Source of the DNA: Sesamum alatum
Lineage: Eukaryota; Streptophyta; Magnoliopsida; Lamiales; Pedaliaceae
Direction of reading: 5' to 3'
DNA length: 64,000 nt
Assembly (NCBI GenBank): GCA_034509735.1
Contig: JACGWO010000002.1
Coordinates: forward strand, 49,535,115-49,599,114
The translations under genes and the position numbers were made by a program. A model generated the notes under the pieces. That model was not told the origin of the DNA. It made no database searches and saw only the letters and a program-made list of their open reading frames with translations. Within the stretch, counting starts at the first letter, position 1. Every line of letters starts with the position of its first letter. Positions 26,295-38,200 of this stretch are shown here, piece by piece.

Positions 26295-27796
26295 ATGGAC
26301 AAGATTTCTGCCTTGCTCTTTCTCTTCTCTTGCTTCCTAACTTTTCATCCAGGTAACATAATTACATCAGTCGATACGTATTTGAATCGACCCTTATTAA
26401 TTTGAAAATAGTTATCAATCTCTATTTTTTAAATATATATAAGCACATATACATTATTGATAATCTTCAATTATATTGTTCAGTATCATGATAGCGATCA
26501 TATATATTACTGATATCTTAAGTTCTAACAAAAGTATTTAATTTAGCTTTATTTCAAAAATTCTTGCTCGTGTATTAATGCGGATTGAATTCTCAAAGTT
26601 ATTGCATCTTCTATTTTATTCAATGTACATTTAGTGACGTGTATAGAGAAAAAAATTATTTACATATTGTGTGTTTTTAAAAAAATTTACAATAGAAAAC
26701 TCAATTGGTAATAACTAATAGTAATAGTAATTACTACTATGATGAAGGTGTGTGGGGAATAGGCATCAACTACGGACTGCTGGGCGACAACCTCCCGTCT
26801 CCGTCCGACACCATTTCACGCCTAAAGCAACGAAGCGTCCCCAAAATCCGTCTCTTTGAACCCGACCAAGATGTTCTCACAGCCCTACATGACTCCGGCA
26901 TATCGGTCATCGTCGGCACCCGAAACGAGGACCTCGAGTCTCTCGCCTCCGACCCAGCCGCTGCTACCTCATGGGTCGAGAACAACATCCTCCCCCACTC
27001 CTCCGTCAACATCACATCCGTCGCCGCAGGCAACGAAGTAATTCCAGGTACCCATCAAATTTCTTTTAAATTATTAGCTACGAGTTAATAAATTCGCGTT
27101 GATCTCGAGCGGACTTAATCACAAATTAAGTGTAATTTGATTTATAATTCTGCAGGGGAATTAGCGCAGTACGTACCCGACGCAATGGAAAACCTAGACG
27201 CCGCCCTGAGCGCCGCCAAGGTCTCCGCCACCGTCACCACTGCCATCTCAATGCAAGTACTCTCTACCTCATACCCTCCCTCCCAGGGCGAATTCTCCGC
27301 CGAATCCGCCACCATAATGAAGCAAATCACCGAATTCTTAGCCTCGAAGAAGAGCCCTCTCCTCTTGAACGTCTACCCTTACTTCGCCCGCACCGGCGAC
27401 CCGCTCAACGTCGAGTTAAACTACGCCCTCTTGGAAGACGGCGCTACAGCCGTGCTCGATTGCCCATTCACTTACAACAACCTGTTCGACGCAATGGTCG
27501 ACTCAGTCCACGCTGCGCTAGAAAATGTCGGCGGATCCAACGTGGAGGTGGTGGTCTCCGAGACGGGGTGGCCGTCGGACGGAGGCAGAGACGCGAGCGT
27601 GGAGAATGCTCAGACGTACGTGAACAATCTGATCCGACTTGTGTCGTCGGGAGAGGGGACGCCGAGGAAGCCCGGAAAGGATATCGATACTTACATATTT
27701 GCAATGTTCAATGAGAATTTGAAACCCGAGGGCGTTGAGCAGAATTGGGGCCTGTTTTACCCTAATCTCACCGAGGTTTATCATGCTAACTTTTGA
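26295..27796 (+). CDS. Glucan endo-1,3-beta-glucosidase (GH17, PR-2-like)
   Basis: Three exons, 26295-26352, 26748-27047 and 27156-27796, encode 332 aa. The enzyme hydrolyses beta-1,3-glucan (callose, fungal wall glucan) in the apoplast or vacuole. A signal peptide is clear (MDKISALLFLFSCFLTFHP), split by intron 1 as is usual in GH17 genes. Mature protein starts near GIGINYGLLGDNLPSPSD. The predicted acid/base Glu is E116 in AAGNEV and the nucleophile is E255 in VVSETGWPSDGG. The end FNENLKPEGVEQNWGLFYPN is diagnostic. There is no CBM43 (X8) domain or GPI signal, so this is the simple secreted class. The acceptor at 26746-26747 lacks a good pyrimidine tract but is required by phase. The exons have a very GC-rich third position compared with neighbouring genes. 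Confidence 0.93.
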
Positions 27797-28489
27797 TTAC
27801 CAACTAACTATAATTTTTGATTCGGGAGGAGTTTTCATCGTAAAGCAAGACTGTTTGATTTGATAGGAGTTACGACAGTTAGAGTAATAGCTTTTGATAC
27901 GGGAAAAAAATTACGATAGTTAGGACATACGAGTTTGATCATAATATCTTTTGTTGGAGAGGATTGGCTTATATCGGAAACTATATTTATATTTATAATA
28001 TTTCTAATCGAAGAGCATTTTTTTGTGTTTCTAAGTGGTCGTTGATAGCTATTTTAATAAATTCGTTTTTTTTTTGATATCATCTCTTTTATTTTCTCTA
28101 CTCTTGAAGTATAATTTATTCTGTACTTTTAATAAGTAACATATTTTTTGGCTTACATTATTAATTTGTTTTCTCACAATTATTTATTGCTATTTTAAGA
28201 TAGTATGTTTCAATGTATAATTTATTTCTCATATAAGGAATTAATTAATTTAAAGTATTTAATTATGCACATGCATTGAGTGTATCGAATCTGTATTTGC
28301 AACCTAAAGAATTTCTGGTTAACTGAAAAAGAAAAAAGAATTGCACATGCATTGAGTGTCTATATATATTTTATATGAAATATAGTAGAAAATACAATTT
28401 GATGTGAAAATTTGTTTGGCAATATAAGTTGGTCAAATCACTATGGAACAATGAGAGTAAAAAATTCCTCAAGCGCAAGAAGGCATCAA
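27797..28489. other. Intergenic, GH17 3' flank
   Basis: AT-rich spacer. Two near-repeats of GCACATGCATTGAGTGT lie at about 28266-28283 and 28342-28359. No gene seen. Confidence 0.5.
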
Positions 28490-28561
28490 GGGTCCATAGC
28501 TCAGTGGTAGAGCATTTGACTGCAGATCAAGAGGTCACTGGTTCGAACCCGGTTGGTCCCT
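28490..28561 (+). tRNA. tRNA-Cys (anticodon GCA)
   Basis: A 72-nt cloverleaf can be folded: acceptor GGGTCCA/TGGTCCC, D arm with A box (TAGCTCAGTGGTAGAGC), anticodon loop CTGCAGA with anticodon GCA at 28522-28524, T arm with B box (GGTTCGAACCC), and discriminator T at 28561. No intron, and a T-rich tract follows within a few bases (possible Pol III stop). The U4-U69 acceptor pair is a mismatch and the T stem has a U-G wobble. It may be a slightly diverged or weak copy. The overlapping 78-aa ORF is not a gene. Confidence 0.9.
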
Positions 28562-29193
28562 TTATTTTCGTTTTCTGTTTACTTTTATCATCTTTTCTTC
28601 CTTTTCCTCTGTGCATATGTTTTAAATGCTCCGAACTCTGTTCATTCCTTTTATGGTCTCAATAAAATGGGAAGGAATTCCGGTCACAATTTTCTTTTCT
28701 TTTAGTCTTTTAAAATTTGGTTTTTGTTTACCATCGTAATGTTGCGAAACCTCTCAAGGAATAATATCTTTCCATTATTGCTGATTTATATTGAATCATA
28801 ATCAAATCTTAAATATTAACACATATTAACAATTAATTTATACCAATCGAGCACATTGATAAGATTTGAACTTATAACTTATAGTCATCGATCTTAAGTA
28901 ATTTATCCAATTAAGCTAAGCCTCATTGGCCCGCTCGCGCACATGCATGGTCATTAAAGAATAATGGAGGAAGATGAAAAAAAAGTTGGTTATTTTTAAG
29001 AAGCGAAGAGAAATCTTAACCCTGTGTTTTTCTGTTATGAGGCCGCATTTGTCTCTGGTTTTAAAAACAGCCTTTAGTTTCCCATATTCCCATGATCAAA
29101 AACATCCATGCGATTCCTCTCTCTTCCACTCCTCCCTTTTCCTTTCTCCTCATCATTTTTGGCAGCTCTTTCTTCCCCCGATTTCAAGACAAA
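28562..29193. other. Intergenic, ADF 5' flank and leader
   Basis: Contains a possible SINE relic (28858-28930) and the pyrimidine-rich ADF leader (about 29100-29193, with TCTCTCTTCC and CTTTCTCC tracts). No other gene. Confidence 0.5.
28858..28930 (-). repeat. Possible tRNA-derived SINE relic
   Basis: On the minus strand: GAGGCTTAGCTTAATTGG (A-box-like) and AAGTTCAAATCTTATC (B-box-like), about 45 bp apart. Shares the GAGGC start with the 24631 and 62588 sequences. Confidence 0.45.
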
Positions 29194-30672
29194 ATGGTAA
29201 TCTCATCAATGTTTAATTCTTGAGAAAAAAAGATTCAATTTTTTCCTTCATCTTTGATCTTCTTGTTGATGTTTTTACTGCCTGTCATGGCCCATGATGT
29301 TAGAATTTAATAGACTTGTGGTAATTGTTTTAGCCTGGTAAGAGGGTACGTAGTTTTATCTTGAATAGTATTAGTTAAATCCCAGATTGTCTGTGTGCGT
29401 GTGTGTGTGTGTGTTTCCCATAAAAATTATGTAGCAAAAACCAAGAATAGACAGAGGTATTGTCCAGGCGCTTGAAGGGAGGGATTGAGGAACCCTTTCT
29501 GTTAATTCTTTCCTCATTAATTAGTCAGAAATTAGGCTTTCATCCCACAAAAACAAGTTCAATTAGGCATATATGAGATATCAATTAGGCTTTCTGGATT
29601 CTGCTTCTAAGATTGTCTGGTCACAAGCATTCAGGCATCAATGAATTTTTCAGAAGGAAATGTGTAAGTATGTTCCTCGTGAGTTGTATTATAAGGAGAA
29701 TGAATACGAATCCCGATATTCTTTGTTACTTGATGAGATTATGCCGTGATGTTTTTACTTTTTACCCCAATTATTCTCCATGTTTATGAGTTGTTGGTTT
29801 AGGCAAATTCTGCATCTGGAATGGCAGTGGAGGATGAGTGTAAGCTCAAGTTCTTGGAACTAAAAGCAAAAAGGAACTACCGTTTCATCATCTTCAAGAT
29901 TCAGGATCAACAGGTGGTGGTGGAGAAACTCGGCACCCCTGACGAAAGTTATGAGAATTTCACAGCCTCCCTCCCTTCTGATGAGTGTCGCTATGCTGTC
30001 TTTGATTTCGACTTCACCACCAACGAGAATTGCCAGAAGAGCAAGATCTTCTTCATCGCATGGTAAACATATCTTATACTCCAGTATAGATAGCATCAAC
30101 AGTTTTTTCCCATAGTACTAGTCTTATATTATTGCACGTACATGTCGATAGGACATTTTAAGTTGCAAGAAAAGAGAAGCTCCCAAGTACAAACCTTGCT
30201 CTTAACAATTTCTTCAATGAGATATTATTGCAGTTTCTCTTGCATGTGTTGTGCATTGGATTTGTTGATGAAGCTCACTTCTAATTCTCTGAACTTTCTG
30301 AAAAAACTTGGCGATTTGCAGCATCTTTTTGTTGCTTTATCCGAACAATTGAGACAGATTTAGGTGTAAATAGCTTATTACATGGACTGATGGACAGAAC
30401 TCAAATCCTCTGTTCTGAATTAGTTTACATGTCTCCCTGTACATAAACATATTTGATTATATCCGAAGAGCATCAACAGGGCACATATTGTAATATAACT
30501 ATTCAATTTCTTGATTATCAGGTCACCAGATACATCAAGCGTGAGAATGAAAATGGTCTACGCCAGCTCAAAGGACAGGTTTAAGAGGGAACTGGATGGG
30601 ATTCAAGTCGAACTGCAGGCGACTGATCCCAGTGAAATGAGCTTTGACATCATCAAAGATCGTGCCCGCTGA
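29194..30672 (+). CDS. ADF: Actin-depolymerizing factor (ADF/cofilin)
   Basis: Exons 29194-29196 (ATG only), 29803-30062 and 30522-30672 encode 137 aa. The one-codon first exon followed by an intron is typical of plant ADF genes. The exon 2 start [17 protein letters not shown] confirms the join. It binds and severs actin filaments in the cytoplasm and nucleus. Seen: the regulatory Ser6, a basic KAKRNYR segment, [24 protein letters not shown], and the actin-binding helix region [20 protein letters not shown] with [14 protein letters not shown]. Full family length with no lesions. This is the only intact ADF in the window; its last exon and 3' flank recur as two relics between the GT90 genes downstream. 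Confidence 0.95.
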
Positions 30673-31053
30673 ATAAGACACTCCCTTCTACATTCCTTGC
30701 TATTCCCTTGAGTTCATGTTTCAAAAAACTTGGCTTGCTTACATACTTGGTATCATTTTTATTATATACGTACCGTGTTGTCTAGTTTAACGTAATACTA
30801 TGTTGTAATTCCTCCCTGATCTCCAAACTCAACAATGCTCCTGTAACTTTACATGTGTGGCACATTTCCTTGTCTTTGGTCTAAATTTAAATTCTTTTCT
30901 TTTATTCAGTGATGACTGTTAATTGTTTCAAAGCCATGAATCCAAAGAGTCTTTAGTCAGATATTTCTATTTCCAAACATGAAACCAGAGATGTCTCTGC
31001 ATTCATTTGTATATCAATGTAAGAAACAATGAAGAAAAAATATTAAAAGGTTC
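30673..31053. other. Convergent spacer between ADF and GT90 copy A
   Basis: Holds the ADF 3' UTR and the 3' UTR of GT90 copy A, which face each other. Segments such as ACTATGTTGTAATTCCTCCC near 30800 recur beside copy B, near 35130. Confidence 0.6.
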
Positions 31054-34000
31054 CTATGTTTGCTTGTTCTGATTCTGCCAATATTCATTTTCCCATTTCT
31101 CTACTTGCTTTATACTGTTATCTTTTCTTTCAATAACAGAATGAAAAGATGCAGGGCCATAAGGTGGAGGCATGATGCATGGGCTTGAAAAACTAGGACC
31201 TTTAACTAGAGTATCAGTCATGAATTCCTTCTCCAATCCTTGCGCAGGGCAAGCCATCGCCTCTGAGCAAAGCTCGACTGCTTTGTCAGGGACGGTGGGC
31301 TTGTACGTTAAGAGCTTGGAATACTCAGTCAAGAGATGAAACATGTAGTCGTAAACGTAATCCATCTTCAGCTCATTTAGAATGAAACTGCTTGCTGTCT
31401 TGCCAATGGCCTGAGCCTGTTAGTTCAATCAAGAAACATGAATGAGACTCAGAAGGAGGTAAAACCGGCCCTTACTCCGAGAGAGAGATTACCTCTTGAT
31501 GATGGCTATTACCCCAGTCGACTGCGTGTTTTATGGATCTGCACTTGTCGTCATACTTAATTGGCCAGTAATGTTGCAATGGCATCAAACCTCTCATGAA
31601 AAAGTCGTAGTACCGAGGCTTTACGAGTAACGTGACAGAGTCGCAAGCCAGGATGTATTTCTCACTCACTGACCACCCAACTCCTTCTATGTAGATTTTG
31701 TATCTGCCAAGATTGAGATCTTTAACTATCAGAATCTAGCAATGAAAATGCAGACTAGATTGGTATTTATGAGGAAGAAAGGGTTGCAAGTGTGGTTAAT
31801 TTCTTGAGCAAAAGAAAGGGAATTGTGGTAGTGAAGAGGATCTGATCCCACCTGTGAGTGCATTGGCTTGCTAAGTCTGATTGCTTGAAACCCTCTTTCA
31901 CCTCTTTTCGCCAGTCCTACAATTTTGTCAGAATTTCACTTTCAACTATTGACTTTCCATGCACATTTATAATTTAGTATGTGGACGGACGTCAGCATGT
32001 CGATGCTGCATTCAGTGTTTTGTGCATTCAGTGCATTGGTTGAAACATATTATCCATTTTAGAAAATGGGATATGTGTCAAATATGCACCCAGAAAACAA
32101 ATATTTCCCCGAATTTCAACTTCGATAAAAATTTAAGTCGTTACCTGAGCATAAATACGAGCACCCCAATCCAATTTATCGGAAACGTTACACTGGAGTA
32201 AATCCATCCTATTGGCAGAAACCCATGGATTGCCCTTCCAGTAAGCATGTGGCTCCCTCTCCTTCCATCTACTCCTCTTATTCCCTGCTTTTAGGTCCTT
32301 CGACAATGCCTCCCATGGTTTTATATTGATCTCCGGCCTAAAAGATCAATCCAGTCAGCGTTGGCCTTCTACGACTCGTTCGTTATACCATATAGGGTTA
32401 GTGATACTAACATAGCCTGATGTTTAGGTATATGATCAAAAACCCCAATTGATTTTGAAAAATTACAATGCATCCCATGTAGTCATATTTTACATATTAC
32501 GCCAGTGGAGAATTTCTATAATAGAGTAATACGTCCACATTTTAAGGGTGTCAATATAATTATTCCTAGTTATGATTTAATCAATACCATGATCGATGAT
32601 CATAAATACGTACCATCCCCAAAACGACCAATCAGGAAACACAATATTGAACGTTGAATCATCCTTACAGTATCCGAACAATGCTGGAGGGGCGGGGTGC
32701 TCCGGACCTTTGAAATTATCTTTTTTTATGACCGGCAAGTCATCACAGTCGAACATCAAGTCCAAATCAGGCACTTTGCCGGGATACCTCCTCAACAACT
32801 GCAAGATCCCCCACAACGTGAACGTGTCCCGACTCTGGAACCCTTTTGAGTACGTTTGCACGTAAGCTTTTCCGTCCAATATCACCAGTCGGAAATTGGC
32901 TGTTCGATTGGCACTCATCACCATTTCTTTAGTGATACCGGTTTGCCTCCATGGCCATAAATCTTCATGAATCCAACGGAAGTAATCCGGGCAAGACGCG
33001 GGTGGTATTTTGACGAAAGTTTTAGTTGAGTAGGAATTGACAGGACAACTTTGAGACAGGTTACCGATGGAACAGTTGAGTACTGGGATAATCGTGGTCG
33101 AAGAAGAATCGTAATCTGTTTTGACAGTCAGTAGTGATTTCTGTAGGAAATTTGTGTCCATAAGCTGCAAGAGGAGAAACATCAAAACATGCATTAGTTG
33201 AGAATTTGGTATTTTTGGTGATGGAGTTAGTAGTTTCAAACTTTCAATAGCAAGAAACAATATCATCATGTGGACATATAAATATACACACATTTTTCAC
33301 CAAGAAAATTCTTGAAAAACAACCCATTTTCTTTCATCTTCACAATCTTCAATTATTATGAAAAAGAAAAGGGTTTTGATCTTTATTTTATATGAAAGTT
33401 GCTAAAAAAACAATTCATCCTTTAGTTTCGTGAAATCCAAGATCCAAATATTCTTTTTGTAATTTGGCTTGAACTCATGATTTGGATCACCCGTAAAATT
33501 GATTTTAAGGTCATTTCAATTTAAAGAATAATCTAAATTGATTTTAAAAGAATTATTATTCACTAAAAAAAGTTATTTGATGTTTGTATGTAGATGCAAA
33601 TAAAGAGTTTGAGTTATTTATAAGTTCTAAAGTATTTTTTCTTCTAACAGGACATTATTTTAAAATAAAATCAAAAAATTATATAAAAACAGAACGAATA
33701 ATACATGGCAGAATGAAAAGTCTGATCGCCACGCATCATTTAAAGTACTCATGAAGCTTATTAAATTGAACAAACAAAAAAAATTAATTTAAATTTGAGT
33801 GTCCTAACAACCGGGTCAAACTAACCCTAATTTTTTAAAATCAATCATTCCCCCCTCCAAAAAAAAAAAAAAGAGTAATACAAAAATAACACTGAAGAGA
33901 AAAATGGGACCCAACGCAGAGTTTTGAAGAAGGCAGTGGGCGGGCGAGTACTGCAGAAAGACAACAGAGTAAAAGCAAACCAACAGCAGCAAAGGAGTCG

Positions 34001-34089
34001 AGGTGGCGCGTGCAAAAGAACGCGCCGACAGTGAGGACGGCGAAGAAGAGCGCCACCATCGAAACCCTCGCCAGCGGCATCGTCTCCAT
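31054..34089 (-). CDS. GT90 O-glucosyltransferase rumi homologue, copy A
   Basis: Six exons on the minus strand, 33985-34089, 32614-33164, 32145-32337, 31852-31916, 31493-31703 and 31054-31416, encode 495 aa. It belongs to GT90 (DUF821), Golgi/ER type II glycosyltransferases related to animal protein O-glucosyltransferase; the plant substrate is not known to me. An N-terminal anchor is visible (MVALFFAVLTVGAFFCTRH). Domain landmarks are SCPDYFRWIHEDL, DLDLMFDCDDLPVI, FPDWSFWGW, WKEREPHAYWKGNP, KYILACDSVTLL, HYWPI and AVDWGNSH. All exon sizes except the first two equal those of copies B and C. The intron 1 donor is the weak GTTGGT where the paralogs have GTACGT or GTAAGT. The ATG at 34089 aligns with the start of copy C. 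Confidence 0.88.
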
Positions 34090-34699
34090 GCCTCTCAAAG
34101 GTTCTCTGCTTCGTCTCTCTCAACAAATCCTACTTGCGAAAATATCAAAATCAATCAGTCATTAATTAATTAATTAAATGAGGTAAATCTGAATTATATA
34201 TTTATGGATATTCAACAACTTGAAGCACATATATATATGTATGTATATATATAAGAGAGGATTCTTGTAGTGAATTGTGTTTGAAAGAAATACATACAAT
34301 TCCAGATTTTTTTAAAAAAGGTAAAAAAAATACAATTTTTATAATATAATTATGTCTAGATAAAGAATTATTAGTATATCTATAATTAGATATAGCAAAT
34401 ATTAGAGCAATTATAGTCAATGAGTCCTGCTACCAAATCTGTGTGTTTTTCAGGCCAGGTTCATATTTTGTAGTATTGTGTCAAACTAGAGAGTTTCTTC
34501 GCATGATTATTATGTATAATTGGATTTCTTTATGGTGCCCAAATTCTCTAAATCCTCTCTCAAAAATACCCAATTCCTCCTAATTTTGTCTCAAAATTTG
34601 ACTCAGATTTTGGCCTAATTACCTTAATTACTACTACATTAACATAAAATAAAACATGGATTCAGAATAGAGGATTCCAACTGCATTACGTAGTTTTTC

Positions 34700-35125
34700 A
34701 TATGGTTGTTTAATTTCTTGGATTTTAGGTCGCGAGTTGTGTCAAAAGTGATAATAAAGATGATCTAAGCCAACCCATGGACAGATTAAAGGGTTAAATT
34801 CATACTACATTCAGTACTTTGTGGTCTGGTTTGCATGAATAATCGTCACGTGCCCTTATTTTGAATAAGTGACATATGTATCAATTATTTAACTGCCATG
34901 TATATTCAAGAACACTGAATGTAGCATCTACAAGACCGGAATTTAAGATAGAGCTGCATGGGATTCAAGTTGAACTACTAAATTGGGCTTCAACGTCATC
35001 ACAGGGCGCAATCCATCAGTACATTGTCCGTACTATGTTGCTCGCCCCTCCCTTAAGTTCGCGCCTTGGTTTCTTTACATATTTGGTAGCATTGATTTAT
35101 ATGCTGTTTAGTTGAATGCAATAAC
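34700..35125 (+). pseudogene. ADF relic 1 (degraded last exon and 3' flank)
   Basis: At 34708-34804 the end of ADF intron 2 and the start of exon 3 can be aligned (AATTTCTTGG, TTTTAGGTC, then TCAAAAGTGATAATAAAGATG against TCAAGCGTGAGAATGAAAATG in the ADF gene). After a 120-bp insertion, 34925-35125 matches the rest of the exon (GAGCTGCATGGGATTCAAGT against GAACTGGATGGGATTCAAGT) and the 3' flank. Several substitutions create stops, and exons 1-2 are absent. It is non-coding. Confidence 0.8.
34805..34924. mobile_element. Small TIR element inserted in ADF relic 1
   Basis: A 120-bp insert with perfect 11-bp terminal inverted repeats, CTACATTCAGT (34805-34815) and ACTGAATGTAG (34914-34924). The intact ADF exon 3 has no such sequence at the equivalent place, so this is an insertion. 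No coding capacity. Confidence 0.75.
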
Positions 35126-35284
35126 AGCAGTACTATGTTGTAGTAATTATTCCCTGATCTGCAAACTTTTACCTCTCTGCTTGCTTTTAAGACTGATAAA
35201 CATAGTATAAGGAGAGATAAATTTATACATTTCATTTGTATATATAACTGCAAGAAACAAAGAAGTAACAGATTTGTAAGGTTC

Positions 35285-38200
35285 CTACATTTGCTTGTTC
35301 TGATTCTGCCAATATTCTTTTTCCCAGGTCTCTACTTGCTTTATAACACCATCTTTTCTTTCAATAACAGAATGAAGAGATGCAGGATCGTACGGTGGAG
35401 GCAACGTGCATGGATTAGAAACACTCGGACCTTTAACTAGAGAATCCATCATGAATTTCTTCTCCAATCCTTGTGAAGAGCAAGCCATCGCCTCCAGACG
35501 AAGTTCGACCGCTCCCTGAGGCACGGTGGGCTTGTACTTTAAGAGCTTGGAGTACTCACTCAAGAGATGAAACATGTAGTCATAAATGTAATCCATCTTC
35601 AGCTCGTTTAGAATGAAACTGCTTGCTGTCTTGCCAATGGCCTGAGCCTGTTGAATCAAGAAAGAAACATGCATGAGACTCGAAAGGAGGTAAAATCCCT
35701 TGGTACTCTTCGTTCTCTTTTCCTCTCTGTTTCATGTTTGTTAGGAGGGCGAAAACGAGAGAGACAGACAGAGAGATTACCTTATGATGATGGCTATTAC
35801 CCCAGTCGACTGCGTGTTTAATGGATCTGCACTTGTCGTCATACTTAATTGGCCAGTAATGTTGCAACGGCATCAAACCTCTCGAGAAAAAGTCATAGTA
35901 GCGAGGCTTTATGAGTAACGTGACAGAATCGCAAGCCAGGATGTATTTCTCACTCACTGACCACCCAACTCCTTCTATGTAGATTTTGTATCTGCCAAGA
36001 TTGCACAAGACTGAGATCTTTAACTATCAAAATCTAGCAATGAAAATGCAGACTAGATTGGTATTTATGAGGAAAAAGGGTTGCAAGTTTGGTTAATTTC
36101 TTGAGCAAAAGAAAGGGAATTGTTGTAGTGAAGAGGAACTGATCCCACCTGTGAGTGCATTGGCTTGCTAAGTCCGAATGCTTGAAACCCTCTTTCTCTT
36201 CTTTTCGCCAGTTCTGCAATTTTGTCGGAATTTCACTTTCAACTATTGATTTTTCATGCAGTTATAATTTTGTACGTGTACGTCAGCATGTCGATGCTGC
36301 ACTTGGTGTTTTGTGCATTCAATGCATTGATGCAACATTGATTGGAACATACTCCTTTTTTAAGAAAATGGGATACGTGTCAAGTAATACTGCACCCCGA
36401 TGCACAATTTCAACATGTATAATCCTCCCAAGAAAGTATTGAAATTGTGAAAATCTACGAGCTGAAATTCAGTCGTTACCTGACCATAGATACGAGCACC
36501 CCAATCCAATTTGTCTGTAACATTACACTTGCGTAAATCCCGCCGGGCTAAGGAAACCCGTGTATTGCCCTTCCAATAAGCATGTGGCTCCCTCTCCCTC
36601 CATCTTCTCCTCTTATTCCCTTGTTTTAGGTCCTTCGACAATGCCTCCCATGGTTTTATATTGAGCTCAGGCCTAAAAAAAAATAGTTCGGTCAGTTGAC
36701 TTGTTTGTTAGGAAAAACTGTAATTTTCGTCCACTATTTTAGGTTCGGTGGCAATTTAAACCAGACATTTATCAAAATAGCAAATAAGAACATTAATGTT
36801 TAAAAAATAGCAATTTCAGTCCAAATTGCCCTAATTTCATCGGAATTTGTCATGTGATTTGCACGTGAGGTATTAAAATTGGGAATTTTCTCCCTCCAGC
36901 CAGAACCTCCTATGATTTTATAGCTGTAAAGGGGAGAAAATTCCCAATTTTAATACCTCACATGCAAATCACATAACTAATTCCGACGAAATTAGGACAA
37001 TTTGGACTGAAATTGCCATTTTTTAAGCAGTAATATTCTTATTTGCTATTTTGATAAATGCTTGATTTAAATTGCCATAGAGCCTAAAATAGTAAATGAA
37101 AATTGCAATTTTCCCTGTTCGTTATGTTATACAGGCAGCCACATTAACATAGCCTCGTGCTAAGGTACATTGTTAGAAACCCTAGCTAGTTGATTTTGAA
37201 AAATTACAGTGCATCCGTCATAGTTTAAGGTTGTCAATATAATTATACCTAGCTATGATATAACCAATAGTACGATTGATAATCATAAATACGTACCAAC
37301 CCCAAAACGACCAGTCGGGAAAAACAATATTGAACGTCGAATCATTCTTGCAGTATCCGAACAACGTTGGAGGTGCTGGATGGTTCGGACCTTTGAAATT
37401 ATCTTTTTTTATGACCGGCAAGTCATCGCAGTCGAACATCAAGTCCAAATCAGGCACTTTGCCTGGGTACCTCCTCAGCAACTGCAAGATCCCCCACAAT
37501 GTGAACGTGTCCCGACTTTGGAACCCTTTTGAGTATGTCTGGACGTAAGCTTTCCCGTCCGATATGACCAGCCGAAAATTGGTTGTTCGATTGGCACTCA
37601 TCACCGTTTCTCTAGTGATACCTGTTTCCTTCCATGGCCTTAGATCTTCGTGAATCCAACGAAAGTAATCCGGACAAGACGTAGGTCGTGTCGTTGAAAC
37701 ATTTTTGTGTCGGACAAAAGCTTTAGATGGGTAGGAATTAGTAGGCAGGTTGTCAAGGGAATAATTACGTACTTGGATTACTGTGGTTGTAGGAGCATTA
37801 ATCTTGATGTTTTGAATATATTCAGAAGGAAAACTGCGATCTGTTCTGACCATGAGCTGTTAGAGGAGAAACGTCAAACAACATCAACTGAGAAAGAAAG
37901 GAAAAAATTAATTTATCAATAAATATAAATTTTGAAAGTTAATAAGTTGGTTATTATTTTATTAGTTGAAGGATATCTTTGACTTCACAAAAAAATAATA
38001 CAATAATATAAATAATTATCGATTGTGAATGCGGAGGGTTTTTCTTTTTATATTAGTATAGATATAAGATGTCTGTAACAAGTTGGGAGTTTGGGAAATT
38101 TTCTAGGCTTGAACTCCATCATTTGGAACACTAGCTTGAATTGATTTTCAGTTCATTCACTTAAAAAAGAAAAGATTTAATTTTAAATTAACAATGTTAA

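Noticed and set aside
27468..27784. Minus-strand and alternate-frame ORFs of 78-88 aa inside GH17 exon 3
   Set aside because: Shadow frames caused by the high GC3 of the GH17 coding exon.
28429..28665. 78-aa plus-strand ORF
   Set aside because: Its most protein-like part (AHSSVVEHLTADQEVTGSNP style text) is the translation of the tRNA-Cys gene.
34876..35115. 79-aa plus-strand ORF beside GT90 copy B
   Set aside because: It runs through the ADF relic in a frame that does not match ADF protein; it is an accident of the degraded exon.
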